A stretch of 64,000 nt of DNA from Planctomycetales bacterium 10988 (GTDB taxonomy: Bacteria > Planctomycetota > Planctomycetia > Pirellulales > Pb10988), in the NCBI GenBank assembly GCA_009664345.1, contig CP043547.1:3438709-3502708 (forward strand), written 5' to 3'. The first letter of the stretch is position 1; the number at the start of each line of letters is the position of its first letter. Of the stretch, positions 27,006-36,739 are shown piece by piece. The notes beneath the pieces are model-generated. The model was not told where the DNA came from and did not search any database. It worked only from the letters and a program-made list of their open reading frames with translations. A program made the position numbers and the translations under genes.

Positions 27006-27254
27006 GTGAATTCTGAATCTGATCCCTTAGCCGCCGACCGGCCATCAATCCGCTTGGATCAATTTTTGAAATGGCAAGGGATTGTCGGCACTGGCGGCCA
27101 GGCAAAATTTATGATTCAGGAGGGGTATCTCATTGTCAATGGCGAAATCGAATACCGCCGAGGTCGCAAAATCTACCCGGAAGATGTGATCGAATTGACC
27201 GAAGATTCCCCCCTCGGCGAAGGCAGTTGGGTCTGTCCACCGCTGGAAAAATAA
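27006..27254 (+). CDS. S4-domain RNA-binding protein
   Basis: An 82-residue protein that is essentially one S4 domain: IRLDQFLKWQGIV, then AKFMIQEGYLIVNGEIEYRRGRK split as helix, turn and strand, then IYPEDVIEL. It matches the small YbcJ/YaaA-like S4 proteins, which bind structured RNA. GTG 27006 and TTG 26976 are both possible starts; neither has a strong ribosome site. It follows the FKBP gene by about 50 bp and may be co-transcribed. Confidence 0.8.
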   Translation: MNSESDPLAADRPSIRLDQFLKWQGIVGTGGQAKFMIQEGYLIVNGEIEYRRGRKIYPEDVIELTEDSPLGEGSWVCPPLEK

Positions 27255-27269
27255 TCGGACTCTCCTTGC

Positions 27270-27755
27270 TTAACTCTCTTGCTGTGAAGGAGAAGACGAA
27301 TCGAGAAAACGTTCTCTCAACTCCGGCGTCGGAATGCGGCAACTTTCTTCTTTGCCAAACCATCGATAACGATTCCTGGCGATCCATTGATAAACCGGGT
27401 CGCGGATCATTCGGGGAATAATCAAAAAGACCGCCAATAATGGCCACGGCCACTTGAGCAACTTGGCGGCTCGCAGGGCAGCCGTGGATCGTTGCGACGC
27501 CCGATCTCCTTCAATCAAAACCACCGAATCCCAATCCTCCGTCGGCAAGCCATGTTTTTCCAGCAGTTGCTTGCCCACTTCCGATTGCAATGAAGCGAAG
27601 TGGAATTTCTTGCCCGGATCGCGATCCAAGATAAAATGAACACTTGCATGACAAAGATTGCAAACCCCGTCGAAAAGTAAAATCGGCCCTTCCGTCGAAG
27701 GTGCTTGCGAGCGGCTTTCAGGAACGTTCTCTTTTTCTTTCACTTCGCCCGACAT
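27270..27755 (-). CDS. DCC family thiol-disulfide oxidoreductase (DUF393)
   Basis: A 161-residue protein with ILLFDGVCNLCHASVHFILDR, read as strand, DGVCNLC and helix; the DGxCxLC motif defines the DCC family with a redox-active Cys pair. Later FHFASLQS and RSTAALRAA are also family landmarks. A Glu/Ser-rich tail of about 25 residues precedes the domain. The specific substrate is unknown. Convergent with the S4 gene, 15 bp apart. Confidence 0.88.
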   Translation of the reverse strand: MSGEVKEKENVPESRSQAPSTEGPILLFDGVCNLCHASVHFILDRDPGKKFHFASLQSEVGKQLLEKHGLPTEDWDSVVLIEGDRASQRSTAALRAAKLLKWPWPLLAVFLIIPRMIRDPVYQWIARNRYRWFGKEESCRIPTPELRERFLDSSSPSQQES

Positions 27756-27820
27756 TGGATGACTCCTTTTTTAAAAATGAACTTCCATGGAATTATAGGG
27801 CGGATGGCACCAGAAAACGA

Positions 27821-27860
27821 AAAAAGGTGCCAAGTTTACAACCGTAACTCGGCACCTTTC
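27821..27860 (-). terminator. Rho-independent terminator after the Gfo/Idh/MocA gene
   Basis: The 9-bp arms AAAGGTGCC (27823-27831) and GGCACCTTT (27851-27859) are followed on the minus strand by a T run. It ends transcription from the oxidoreductase gene. Confidence 0.8.
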
Positions 27861-27898
27861 CCACCTGAAATTCTTAAATCTCGGTCGATCTTTTCAAA

Positions 27899-29221
27899 TT
27901 AAATCGACCACGGATGCCGCATTTTCGGCAATAACATCCCATTCGCTTCCGGATCGTTCAAGACCACTTCGCGTTCGGGGTCCCATTCCAAGGTCCGCCC
28001 GGTGATCATCGCGATGTTATTTAAATGACAAATGGTGGAAGTTCGATGCCCAAATTCGCCCGTGGCAACCGGTTCTTCTCGCGATTTCACACAATCCAAG
28101 AAGTTGCGGAAATGCCCCGGCGAACGACCGAGAATATAATCTTCCTTCGCCAAATTAATATCGAGCAAGGAAACCGGATCAGCAGTCAGCTTTCCACCAT
28201 GAATGGCAATGAAGATTTTGCCATCTGAGCCGATCAATTCCAAACCGCGAGGGCCGGAGTTATCCCCGACGACTTTGACCCCGTTGTCATAAGTATTCAC
28301 GAATTGAAAATCCATGAAAGCATCATAAAGGCCCGATTCATTCCGGGTTCCCTTGGCTTCAAACCGCACGGGCCCGCTGCGATCTTTTCCAAGTGCCATC
28401 TGGGCAATATCGAGAATATGGGCACCACGGTCGGTCATCTCTCCGCCACCATAGGCCAATTGGAACCGCCACCAGAAATGGCAACGTTCTTCATAATAAG
28501 GCACTTCCGCGGTGTGACCGAGCCACATATCGTAATCGAATCCTTCCGGCACCTCTTGCTTTTTCGGCATGGAGACAAGCTCGCGGGCTTGCATATGATG
28601 AGCTTGATCGGTCGGCATTTGAATCCGGATCGTATGGATTTCCCCCAAATACCCATTGAGGGCCAACTCACAAGCGTACCGAATCGTCGAGCGGGAACGT
28701 TCATGACTTCCCGTTTGGAGGACGACTTTGTGTTGCTGAGCCGCTTCGCACATCGCCCGGCCTTCCATAACGGAATTGGCCAACGGCTTTTCACAGTAAA
28801 TATCTTTACCGGCTTTTGCGGCGGCGATGGTGGTCAAGGCATGCCAATGATCCGGCGTCGCAATCGAAACGGCATCGATCCCGCTATCGGAAACTATTTC
28901 GCGGAAGTCTCGCGTCACTTTTGAAACCGTTGGAGACCCTTTCACGCCAGCGAGGGTCTCTTGAGCCAGTTTCAAATGGGCCTGGTCGAGATCGCACAAA
29001 GCCACCACTTCGGAATCCGGCTCTTTGGCGAACTCGGTCATATTTCGCCGGCCTTTCCCGCCTAAACCAATACATCCCACCGTGATGCGATCGCTCGGAG
29101 CAGGCCGGTTCGGCTTTGCAAACACCGAAGAAGAGACGAAATAGGGGGCTTGGCTCAACCCGGCAACGGCAGCGGATTGTTTCAAAAAAGTACGCCGAGT
29201 CGTTGGGCGAGGATTCTTCAT
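27899..29221 (-). CDS. Tat-exported Gfo/Idh/MocA-family oxidoreductase
   Basis: A 440-residue protein with a twin-arginine signal (TRRTFLKQ at residues 8-15) and a hydrophobic core ending near VFA. The Rossmann part has GCIGLGGKGRRN and later DAVSIATPDHWHALTTIAAAKAG split by its turn, then YCEKPLANSVMEGR with the family's catalytic EKP. The C-terminal substrate domain contains the CHFWWRFQLAYGGGEMTDRGAH region with a conserved Gly-rich helix. Expected to oxidise or reduce a sugar-derived substrate in the periplasm; substrate unknown. Many paralogues are typical of Planctomycetes. Confidence 0.92.
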   Translation of the reverse strand: MKNPRPTTRRTFLKQSAAVAGLSQAPYFVSSSVFAKPNRPAPSDRITVGCIGLGGKGRRNMTEFAKEPDSEVVALCDLDQAHLKLAQETLAGVKGSPTVSKVTRDFREIVSDSGIDAVSIATPDHWHALTTIAAAKAGKDIYCEKPLANSVMEGRAMCEAAQQHKVVLQTGSHERSRSTIRYACELALNGYLGEIHTIRIQMPTDQAHHMQARELVSMPKKQEVPEGFDYDMWLGHTAEVPYYEERCHFWWRFQLAYGGGEMTDRGAHILDIAQMALGKDRSGPVRFEAKGTRNESGLYDAFMDFQFVNTYDNGVKVVGDNSGPRGLELIGSDGKIFIAIHGGKLTADPVSLLDINLAKEDYILGRSPGHFRNFLDCVKSREEPVATGEFGHRTSTICHLNNIAMITGRTLEWDPEREVVLNDPEANGMLLPKMRHPWSI

Positions 29222-29702
29222 CGATGCTCCTTCCAGTGGGTTTTGCCAGCCTTACAAGGACACAGCAAACAAATTAATCAAAGAAGGCTTGTCGTTTCAG
29301 GATCAAAAAATGGAAAAGGCCTCCTTCATTCAGATTCCACCTACTATGACGGGCCAACCTACGCCATGCAAGACAAGTAAGCATATTTTGATAAGAAGCC
29401 CCGGCAAAACCGATTTGAGAACACCGAAAGCTCCTGAAACGCGAGAATTGTTGCTTCAAATGAGTTGTTTAAATCCAAGTCACTTCGCAATAGATGTTGG
29501 AAGTACCATTCAAGAAAGAGCAAATTGGTCTTGGTATGAATTTAATAATGGTTTATCAATACACGACCTCGCTTTGCCAAGCGGCAACGGTAGCGAATCA
29601 CAGTCTCAAATCGCATGGTCAAATGAGATAGAGCCAAGGCGGAACACTCTATCCAGACCGACAAAAGACAAATCTGCTCAAATCTTGCGTCAGGCATTTA
29701 CG
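29222..29702. other. Intergenic gap before the polysaccharide cluster
   Basis: These 481 bp mark the shift to more AT-rich DNA. An open frame in phase with the first glycosyltransferase covers most of it, but it shows no domain and the glycosyltransferase fold begins only at 29703. I see no terminator or clear promoter. It could hold the promoter of the cluster. Confidence 0.4.
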
Positions 29703-30935
29703 ATGCACCTCTTAATTGTCAGTCAATATTTTTGGCCGGAATCCTTTCGGATAAATGATTTGGCACAAGAATTTGTAAAGCGGGGCCATGAAGTCACCGT
29801 TTTGACTGGCATTCCCAATTATCCCAAGGGAAAATTCTACTCTGGCTACAATCTCTTTTCCCATTCGGAAGTATGGCAAGGAGTAAATATTATACGCGTT
29901 CCGATCATCCCCAGAGGGAAGGCAAACGCGATACGATTAAGTTTGAATTATTTATCGTTTATGATCATGGGGTGCCTCCTTTGTTTGTTACGTTGTCCGA
30001 AAAAGTTTGATGCACTTTTTGTCTTTCAAACATCTCCGATCACCGCGGGTTTACCAGCCATTGTCTTAAAAAAAATCTATCAAGTGCCAGTCTACTTTTG
30101 GGTACAAGACTTATGGCCGGAAACATTGATTGCGTTAAACAAAGTTAAGTCAAAGATTGCTCTAGGATTGATTACAAAATTTGTAAAATATATTTATCAG
30201 CAATGTGATGTCATATTAGTACAATCGCGGGGCTTCATCGATTCAATTCTCAACCATGGAATCAGCAGAGACAAAATTGTTTACCTACCAAATTGGGCTG
30301 AGTCGCTCTATTTAAAGGAAGTGGAAAGTGTGGAGTCACCGGCAGTTCACTTCCCTGAAGGATTTAATATTTTATTCGCAGGAAACCTTGGAGAAAGCCA
30401 GGGTTTAGAAACGATTATTGAAGCAGCGGAATTGACGAAAGACAACCTTCAGATTCATTGGAATTTGTTAGGGGAAGGTCGAGTTAAAGAAAAGCTACAA
30501 CAACAAATCAATGAGAAAGAACTATCACAAACAGTTCATCTTCATGCGAAGCGTCCTATCGAGGAAATGCCCGCCTATTTCAAGGCATGCGATACACTTC
30601 TTGTCACACTTCAAGATAACTTTTTATTTCGCTTAACCATTCCTAGTAAATTGCAGTGTTACCTAGCCAGTGGCAAGCCCATTCTAGGGGCATTGAATGG
30701 TGAAAGTGCCCATATTTTAAAAGAGTCAGGTGCCGGTCTGGTCGCCGATGCCGAAGACCCGAAACAGCTAGCGGCTGCGGCATTAAATATGTCAGCCTTG
30801 TCAGAACATAAAAGACAAGAGATGGGCGAACTTGGTAAAGTTTATTATCAAGCCAATTTCTCTAGAGAGGAATGTTTAAGTCAACTCGAATCATTACTCC
30901 CCCAAACGAAACATAGTGAACCATGCGTTGTTTAA
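29703..30935 (+). CDS. Glycosyltransferase family 4, WbuB-like
   Basis: A 410-residue GT-B enzyme. The start MHLLIVSQYFWPESFRIND is typical of WbuB-type transferases; GNLGESQGLETIIEAAEL is the donor-binding loop and helix, and SGKPILGALNGESA the late Gly/Glu region. In O-antigen clusters WbuB-like enzymes move an L-fucosamine-type sugar, which fits the sugar genes just downstream. ATG 29703 was chosen because the fold starts here; the open frame extends further up without homology. It overlaps the next gene by 13 bp. Cytoplasmic, membrane-associated. Confidence 0.85.
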   Translation: MHLLIVSQYFWPESFRINDLAQEFVKRGHEVTVLTGIPNYPKGKFYSGYNLFSHSEVWQGVNIIRVPIIPRGKANAIRLSLNYLSFMIMGCLLCLLRCPKKFDALFVFQTSPITAGLPAIVLKKIYQVPVYFWVQDLWPETLIALNKVKSKIALGLITKFVKYIYQQCDVILVQSRGFIDSILNHGISRDKIVYLPNWAESLYLKEVESVESPAVHFPEGFNILFAGNLGESQGLETIIEAAELTKDNLQIHWNLLGEGRVKEKLQQQINEKELSQTVHLHAKRPIEEMPAYFKACDTLLVTLQDNFLFRLTIPSKLQCYLASGKPILGALNGESAHILKESGAGLVADAEDPKQLAAAALNMSALSEHKRQEMGELGKVYYQANFSREECLSQLESLLPQTKHSEPCVV

Positions 30936-31816
30936 TCATTGGCGGAACCGGCATGTTAGGTCGCCAACTGTTTAAAAGTTGGAACGATCGATGGCAGGTC
31001 GCAGTAACAGTACGAAAAACAAAAGAAGAAACCATTGATTATCGGTCCGTTGATCGATGTCAGGTCTACGAAGGGATGGACCTCACCCGAGAAACGGATT
31101 GGGAACATGTCATTCAGCATTTTCGTCCTCAGGCAGTCATTAATGCCGCCGGGGTGATCAAGCAGAAATTACAGAAATCTGACACTCAGCAATGTCATTA
31201 TATCAACGGAGTCTTTCCACATCGGATGCAAAGTCTTTGCGAAAAATATAATGCAAAGTTCATTCAGATTAGTACCGATTGTGTCTTCAAGGGCGATCGT
31301 GGAAATTACCGAGAGACAGACCCGATTGACTGCTTTGATCTTTATAGTACTTCAAAGGCAGCCGGAGAAGTAACCCATTCATCAGGTCTGACACTTCGAA
31401 GTTCGATTATTGGGTTGGAAGCAAGCACCCAAAAAAGCTTAATCGAGTGGTTTCTAAGTCAACATGGAACCATAAAAGGTTTCACCGGGGCCATCTATTC
31501 CGGTTTTACAACGTTAGAAATGGCCAATATTATTGAAAATGTTTTAATAAATTATTTTGATTTAACGGGCTTATATCATGTAAGTTCCGTGCCGATCTCT
31601 AAATATCATCTCTTACAACAATTAAAGGAACTCCTCAACCTTCATCAGGTTGGTATCGTTCCAGATTCAACATTTCAATGTAATCGTTCCCTCTGTTCAG
31701 AGAGATTCCAGCAACACACTCACTTCACCCCTCCTTCCTGGGAGCAAATGCTTCAAGGATTGGCAGATCAAATCAAAAAGCGAGAGCAAAACAATGCAGT
31801 CGGAAAAATTGCTTGA
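30923..31816 (+). CDS. RmlD-like sugar-nucleotide reductase (SDR)
   Basis: A 297-residue extended SDR. NAD(P)-binding GGTGMLG (residues 7-13), VINAAGVIKQ in the middle, STDCVFKG and the catalytic YSTSK (Tyr and Lys). It lacks the C-terminal cupin of CapF/FnlB reductases. Together with the next two genes it fits the reductase of a UDP-linked 2-acetamido-2,6-dideoxy-L-hexose route, as the RmlD-like WbvR does in the L-quinovosamine route; this placement is inference from context. Overlaps the next gene by 23 bp. Confidence 0.8.
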   Translation: MRCLIIGGTGMLGRQLFKSWNDRWQVAVTVRKTKEETIDYRSVDRCQVYEGMDLTRETDWEHVIQHFRPQAVINAAGVIKQKLQKSDTQQCHYINGVFPHRMQSLCEKYNAKFIQISTDCVFKGDRGNYRETDPIDCFDLYSTSKAAGEVTHSSGLTLRSSIIGLEASTQKSLIEWFLSQHGTIKGFTGAIYSGFTTLEMANIIENVLINYFDLTGLYHVSSVPISKYHLLQQLKELLNLHQVGIVPDSTFQCNRSLCSERFQQHTHFTPPSWEQMLQGLADQIKKREQNNAVGKIA

Positions 31817-32870
31817 AGGTAAAAATATTTTAGTTACCGGAGGGACTGGCTCTTTAGGAAGAGTCTTAACACATCGTCTGTTAACAGGGGAGCTAGGTGT
31901 CCCCAATCGGGTGACAATACTCTCGCGTGATGAAGCAAAACATCATCAAATGCGTGGACAGTTTGCCAGAGCAAAAGACCTTGTTGCCTCCGCAAACAAA
32001 AAGTTGTTTTTCCGCCTTGGGGACATTCGGAACGTCGATGACATTACCGGTTCACTTCATGATATAGATATCGTTTTAAACTGTGCTGCATTAAAGCAAG
32101 TTCCGAATTGTGAATACTTTCCTGAACAAGCCATTCTGACAAATTGTATTGGTCCAACCAATATTTTAAAAGCGATTCGTGATGGCCGTTTTCCTGTCGA
32201 AACAGTGGTTGGAATTAGTACGGATAAAGCTTGTCAGCCGAACAACGTAATGGGTTTGACAAAAGCTTTACATGAAAAAATCTTTATTGCAGGAAATTTA
32301 AGTTGCCCGAATACTCGATTCGTTTGTACTCGATACGGGAATGTATTGGCATCACGTGGTTCGGTGATTCCACTCTTTCATGATCAAATTCGTCGCGGTG
32401 GACCTTTGACAATTACCGTGCCAAATATGACCCGTTTCTTTATGAGTTTAAATGAAGCCGTAACTTGTATTTTTGAAACCTTGAAATATGGGAAACCTGG
32501 CGATATTTATATCCCCTCCGCCCCAGCGACGACCATTGAAAATTTAGCAAAAGCTTTAATTGGTGATCGAAAGATTCAAATTAAATACACTGGGATTCGC
32601 CCAGGTGAAAAACTGCATGAAGTCTTAATCTCAGCTGAAGAAATGCTACGTTCCGAACCGGCTGGAGAGGGATATGTAATCCATTCTTCTCTTCCAGAAC
32701 TGTTAGATAATTCGCCTGCTACCGGCCCACTTCAGGTACAGGGCTTTAGTAGTGATGATCAAGTCATCTCGCTTGAAGAAACCTATGAATTACTGCAAAA
32801 AAATCATCTGTTGTTAGAGCAGCAATTAGACTATCACAACGCCCCGCACTTCCGCTTCCAGGCAGCTTGA
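31794..32870 (+). CDS. UDP-GlcNAc 4,6-dehydratase/5-epimerase-like (FnlA/CapE type)
   Basis: A 358-residue SDR of the polysaccharide CapD-like class. NAD-binding VTGGTGSLG near residue 14, ISTDKACQPNNVMGLTKALH with the Lys of the active site and Met in the place of the usual Tyr, as in the FlaA1/CapE group, TRYGNVLASRGSVIPLF, and the late GIRPGEKLHEVLIS signature. It would start the route from UDP-GlcNAc to UDP-linked 6-deoxy-L-sugars. ATG 31794 is the first start that preserves the Rossmann fold and lies inside the reductase gene. Confidence 0.88.
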   Translation: MQSEKLLEGKNILVTGGTGSLGRVLTHRLLTGELGVPNRVTILSRDEAKHHQMRGQFARAKDLVASANKKLFFRLGDIRNVDDITGSLHDIDIVLNCAALKQVPNCEYFPEQAILTNCIGPTNILKAIRDGRFPVETVVGISTDKACQPNNVMGLTKALHEKIFIAGNLSCPNTRFVCTRYGNVLASRGSVIPLFHDQIRRGGPLTITVPNMTRFFMSLNEAVTCIFETLKYGKPGDIYIPSAPATTIENLAKALIGDRKIQIKYTGIRPGEKLHEVLISAEEMLRSEPAGEGYVIHSSLPELLDNSPATGPLQVQGFSSDDQVISLEETYELLQKNHLLLEQQLDYHNAPHFRFQAA

Positions 32871-32881
32871 GAGTAAGTACG

Positions 32882-34054
32882 ATGTCAAAATGTTATAAAG
32901 TGATGACGGCCGTCGGGACGAGACCAGAGATCATTAAATTAAGCCGAATTATTCAGGAATTAGACCGGTTTACCAATCATCAATTTGTACACACGGGACA
33001 AAACTATGATTACGAGCTAAGTGAAATTTTCTATAAAGACTTAAATCTTCGACAGCCAGATTTTTACCTGGATGCCGCTGGAAATAACTCGGCGGAAACA
33101 ATCTCCCAAGTGATACTTAAAGCCGATCAAATCTTTGAGAAAGAGCAACCTGACGCGGTTGTTTTCTATGGAGATACAAACTCTTGTTTAGCAGCGATCT
33201 CCGCTAAAAGAAGAAAGATACCGATTTTCCATTTAGAAGCAGGAAATCGTTGCTTCGATCAGCGTGTACCGGAAGAACTAAATCGAAAAATTATCGATCA
33301 TATTAGCGACATTAATATGCCACTGACGGAACATGCCCGACGACATTTAATCAATGAGGGAATTCGAGCTGATACGATCATTAAAATTGGTTCGACGATG
33401 CAAGAAATTCTGCAATCTCATCGTTCCGCAATCGAGGGGTCTCAGGTACTGCACCAGTTAAATTTAACGAAGAATCAATACTTTTTGGTGTCTTCACATC
33501 GGGAAGAAAATGTTGATTCCCCCGTTCGATTTGAAAGTTTTGTAAAATCATTAAATGCGCTGGCTGATAAATACCAACAACCAATTATCGTTTCAACCCA
33601 TCCACGTACTAGGCAGCGGCTGGATGTATTTTCTTCCAAAAATGCGAATGCACTTCATCCACTGATCCAATGGTTAAAACCCTTGGGGTTCCATGATTAT
33701 AATCATTTGCAATTATATGCTTCATGTGTTATTTCTGACAGTGGAACATTGACGGAAGAGGCTTCAATCTTAAATTTGCCGGCAGTGATGATTCGTCAGA
33801 CCCATGAACGTCCGGAAGGAATGGACGCCGGGGTTTCCATTATGGCTGATTTTAGCCCCGATAAACTTTTACAAGCAGTTCATATTATACAAAGTCAACA
33901 TGCCTATCAGGGTTATAAATATTCCCGGATCGAGGACTATCAAGAAGAGTCTGTATCCACGAAAGTAACTAGGGCAATTATTAGCTACATAGATTACATC
34001 AATCGAACGGTGTGGCATAAATCTTCGTCGGAAAGCCATCGACAATCGGCTTAG
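32882..34054 (+). CDS. UDP-N-acetylglucosamine 2-epimerase-like (WecB/FnlC type)
   Basis: A 390-residue GT-B-fold epimerase. Early VGTRPEIIKLSRII, then GDTNSCLAAISAKRRKIPIFHLEAG read in two parts, PEELNRKIIDHISD, SSHREENVD, and SDSGTLTEEASILNLPAV near the C-terminus. These are the landmarks of non-hydrolysing 2-epimerases. With the preceding dehydratase and reductase it would complete UDP-L-FucNAc or UDP-L-QuiNAc. The gene starts 11 bp after the dehydratase gene. Confidence 0.9.
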   Translation: MSKCYKVMTAVGTRPEIIKLSRIIQELDRFTNHQFVHTGQNYDYELSEIFYKDLNLRQPDFYLDAAGNNSAETISQVILKADQIFEKEQPDAVVFYGDTNSCLAAISAKRRKIPIFHLEAGNRCFDQRVPEELNRKIIDHISDINMPLTEHARRHLINEGIRADTIIKIGSTMQEILQSHRSAIEGSQVLHQLNLTKNQYFLVSSHREENVDSPVRFESFVKSLNALADKYQQPIIVSTHPRTRQRLDVFSSKNANALHPLIQWLKPLGFHDYNHLQLYASCVISDSGTLTEEASILNLPAVMIRQTHERPEGMDAGVSIMADFSPDKLLQAVHIIQSQHAYQGYKYSRIEDYQEESVSTKVTRAIISYIDYINRTVWHKSSSESHRQSA

Positions 34055-34071
34055 AAAGTTTCGAGTGTTCT

Positions 34072-35049
34072 ATGGAATCTTTGCAACCTCATCTACCACT
34101 CGTCTCGATTGTAATTCCTGCTTACAATCATGCAAAGTATTTATTAAAAGCCATTGAAAGTGTAACTGCCCAAACCTATCCGTCTGTTGAAATTATTGTT
34201 ATCAATGATGGTTCGACGGACAGTACCGCAGAGATTTTAAATCATTTCAATCACCCTCGAGTACAAATTATACATCAAGCGAACTGTGGTCAGGCGGAAA
34301 CACTCAACCGAGGGTGGAAGCTTGCTAAAGGGGAGTACCTTGGGTATTTAAGTGCGGATGATCAACTTACACCTCAGGCGATAGAAACTTCAGTCCAAGT
34401 ATTTAAAGATAATCCCGAGATCATTCTAACCTATTGTGACTTTGAATTGATCTCTCCACACTCAAAAAAGCTCTATAAAATCCCAACTCCGGATTATAAT
34501 TATTACAAGATGATCACACGTCTTGAATGTTATCCTGGCCCTGGAGTCCTCTTTAAGAAAAGCTGTTTTCTAAAGCTCGGTGGTTGGGATCGATCTTATG
34601 TGCAAATTCCCGACTTAGAGTATTGGACACGATTGGGTGAATTAGGGTCTTTTCAGAGAATTTCTCAGGTTCTAGCCTATTTTCGCTCCCACGATGGATC
34701 GATGACTGCTGGGGTTTCAACAAGTGTACGAGCCGAGGAGTATGCACGGCTTGGGAAGAGTTTGATTGCAAACAACCATACACTTCAAAACAATAGAAAA
34801 GCGGCGCGAACATGTTTTGCATTTAGTCATCTACGAACGGGCCAACTTCATGCCCGTGCTGGAAGATATTTACAAGCGTTTAAACATTTTTTTCAGGCAG
34901 TTCTTGCGCATCCCAGGATTCTTTTTTCTACGCTAGCACATCGTATTTTATTGAATGCGTTGATTAATCGGTACTGGAAAAAAGTTCTTTGGTCAAGAAG
35001 GCTTTTTGCTTTCAGCAGGATAAAAAATCTTGGGTTATCCAATCACTAA
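34072..35049 (+). CDS. Glycosyltransferase family 2
   Basis: A 325-residue GT-A enzyme: VSIVIPAYNHAKYL at the nucleotide site, VINDGSTDST, and the DxD-like SADD, followed by the acceptor-side region ending in a basic tail. It transfers a sugar to a growing surface polysaccharide on the cytoplasmic face. It lies 17 bp after the epimerase gene in the same operon. Confidence 0.88.
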   Translation: MESLQPHLPLVSIVIPAYNHAKYLLKAIESVTAQTYPSVEIIVINDGSTDSTAEILNHFNHPRVQIIHQANCGQAETLNRGWKLAKGEYLGYLSADDQLTPQAIETSVQVFKDNPEIILTYCDFELISPHSKKLYKIPTPDYNYYKMITRLECYPGPGVLFKKSCFLKLGGWDRSYVQIPDLEYWTRLGELGSFQRISQVLAYFRSHDGSMTAGVSTSVRAEEYARLGKSLIANNHTLQNNRKAARTCFAFSHLRTGQLHARAGRYLQAFKHFFQAVLAHPRILFSTLAHRILLNALINRYWKKVLWSRRLFAFSRIKNLGLSNH

Positions 35050-35191
35050 GGCTGCTGAGTACAGAACCTAAAAAATGATTTCATATTTGACATCCTAAGA
35101 AGAAAATTATGCGTTTAAAGGAAATGGTTGCATATTACGAAGACACTCAAACCTCGATCCTCTTCTATTATGAGTGATAGGATTCCTTCCT

Positions 35192-36739
35192 ATGAAATTT
35201 ATCGCAGCTCTACTTTGGGTAGTTCTGACAACGATTCTCGCTTACTTCGCATTCACGAATCACGTTGGTGACTTCTCGATCTTTTGGCTATTTCATGCTG
35301 TTTTTATCTTGTTGCCATTGTTGGCCATTTTAAAGCCTTTTTATTACAGCTATCTTTATCTATCAGGATTTTTGTTCTTAGGATTCTGGCTGAAGTATCA
35401 ACTTCATTTATTGATTCAACATGCTTATATAGAACCAACAGGTTTCTTTGATTTTTCCTCAGACGGTTGGGATAAGGTTCTGCTGTTCTCTTCTGTGGCA
35501 TGCTCAGGATTATTGGTTGTCCGGTGTTTGAGTTTGTTTTTTCCTGCTTCTTCCAAACCTGGTAGAGCAGCGGATCAATCCACAAGCGATCAGTCTCCGA
35601 GCTTTTATTCTGTATACCGAACGCCGATCTGGATGTCATCCATCTTATTTTTTCTTATGTTGCAGTTTCTCAACTACTTTGTTGGGTTTTATCAAATCGG
35701 CATCAATCCGAAAATTTTACTGCCAGGATATTTATTTATCCCTGCCGCTTGGCTCATCTCCGTTGGGTTTAGTTTTTGGTTGGCCGTTCTTTTTTATTGG
35801 GAGCTTCAATTTCGTAAGAGGGCCAATCTGTTATTAGAAAGCACTTTTTTTCTTGAGTCGTTGATCACTTCCGTGATTGCTTTAAGCCGTTCACTTTATC
35901 TTTTTCATGGCATACCTTTTCTTATTACAAGGTTAGTTGAGAGGAACGCTTTTTCAATTCCGTTACGACGGTTCTTGATTTTATTTATTTTCTTTATTGC
36001 GGGGTTTGGAGCTTCTTTAGTAGGGGCTACTAAACTAAGAATGATTAACTATTTCCGTCCCAGTTTATTGTCTCAGAAAATCGCCACACTCCCCAATGAA
36101 CAAACGGTTCATCATGATACCGAGAAGACAATATCAACGATTTTGACAAAAGATGTAGCCATCAATGAGGTAAACGTTCAGCCGGAGTGGGAGGAATTAA
36201 ATTCTGTTTATCTCCGTCAATCCCTTCAACTTGTTTCCGAACGTTGGGTAGGATTGGAAGGGATGATGGCGGTTACAGCAAGCAAGGAGTCTGGCTTTCC
36301 GTTGTTTTTCTCCGTTTGCTTTGAAGACCCAAAGTTGGGGAATGCGGCAATCTATCAAACCTTGGCTCACTCTAGCTATCAAGCTTCCGAACGATTTACG
36401 TTTCTGGCACTTCCAGGGATTGTGGCGATCTTCTCTATGTCAAATTCTCTTGTGATCGTTTTCTGTGGGATGGCAGGAGTGCTTTCAATTCTATTGTTGA
36501 GTGAATGGGGAATATCAAAGCTTTTGGCAAACCCTTTCTTAACTTCTATCACGATGCTAAGTCTGGTTAATATTTGTTGTCAGCTACACTTTCCTTATTT
36601 GTTATTTGTTTTCTTTCTTCAACTATGGTTGTTTATTCTTGCGGTGTTTTGCTTACAAAATGAATTATGGAAATATATGCCCTTCTCCTTCTTTAGTAAG
36701 CTTTTCCGAAAAGTTTTGCCACTGAAGGTGAATCGATGA
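35192..36739 (+). CDS. Polytopic membrane protein, possible polysaccharide polymerase
   Basis: A 515-residue protein with about ten to twelve hydrophobic segments and one large hydrophilic loop (about residues 290-385). This shape, and the place in the middle of a glycan cluster, suggests a Wzy-type O-unit polymerase; the sequence itself carries no diagnostic motif, as is usual for that class. ATG 35192 was chosen; a GTG at 35174 is also open. The stop overlaps the next start by 4 bp. Confidence 0.65.
   Translation: MKFIAALLWVVLTTILAYFAFTNHVGDFSIFWLFHAVFILLPLLAILKPFYYSYLYLSGFLFLGFWLKYQLHLLIQHAYIEPTGFFDFSSDGWDKVLLFSSVACSGLLVVRCLSLFFPASSKPGRAADQSTSDQSPSFYSVYRTPIWMSSILFFLMLQFLNYFVGFYQIGINPKILLPGYLFIPAAWLISVGFSFWLAVLFYWELQFRKRANLLLESTFFLESLITSVIALSRSLYLFHGIPFLITRLVERNAFSIPLRRFLILFIFFIAGFGASLVGATKLRMINYFRPSLLSQKIATLPNEQTVHHDTEKTISTILTKDVAINEVNVQPEWEELNSVYLRQSLQLVSERWVGLEGMMAVTASKESGFPLFFSVCFEDPKLGNAAIYQTLAHSSYQASERFTFLALPGIVAIFSMSNSLVIVFCGMAGVLSILLLSEWGISKLLANPFLTSITMLSLVNICCQLHFPYLLFVFFLQLWLFILAVFCLQNELWKYMPFSFFSKLFRKVLPLKVNR

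Noticed and set aside
29480-29660. Stretch resembling the signal-peptide part of the Gfo/Idh/MocA gene
   Set aside because: Only about 17 bases look alike (near 29581 and 29158); too short to claim a duplicate.
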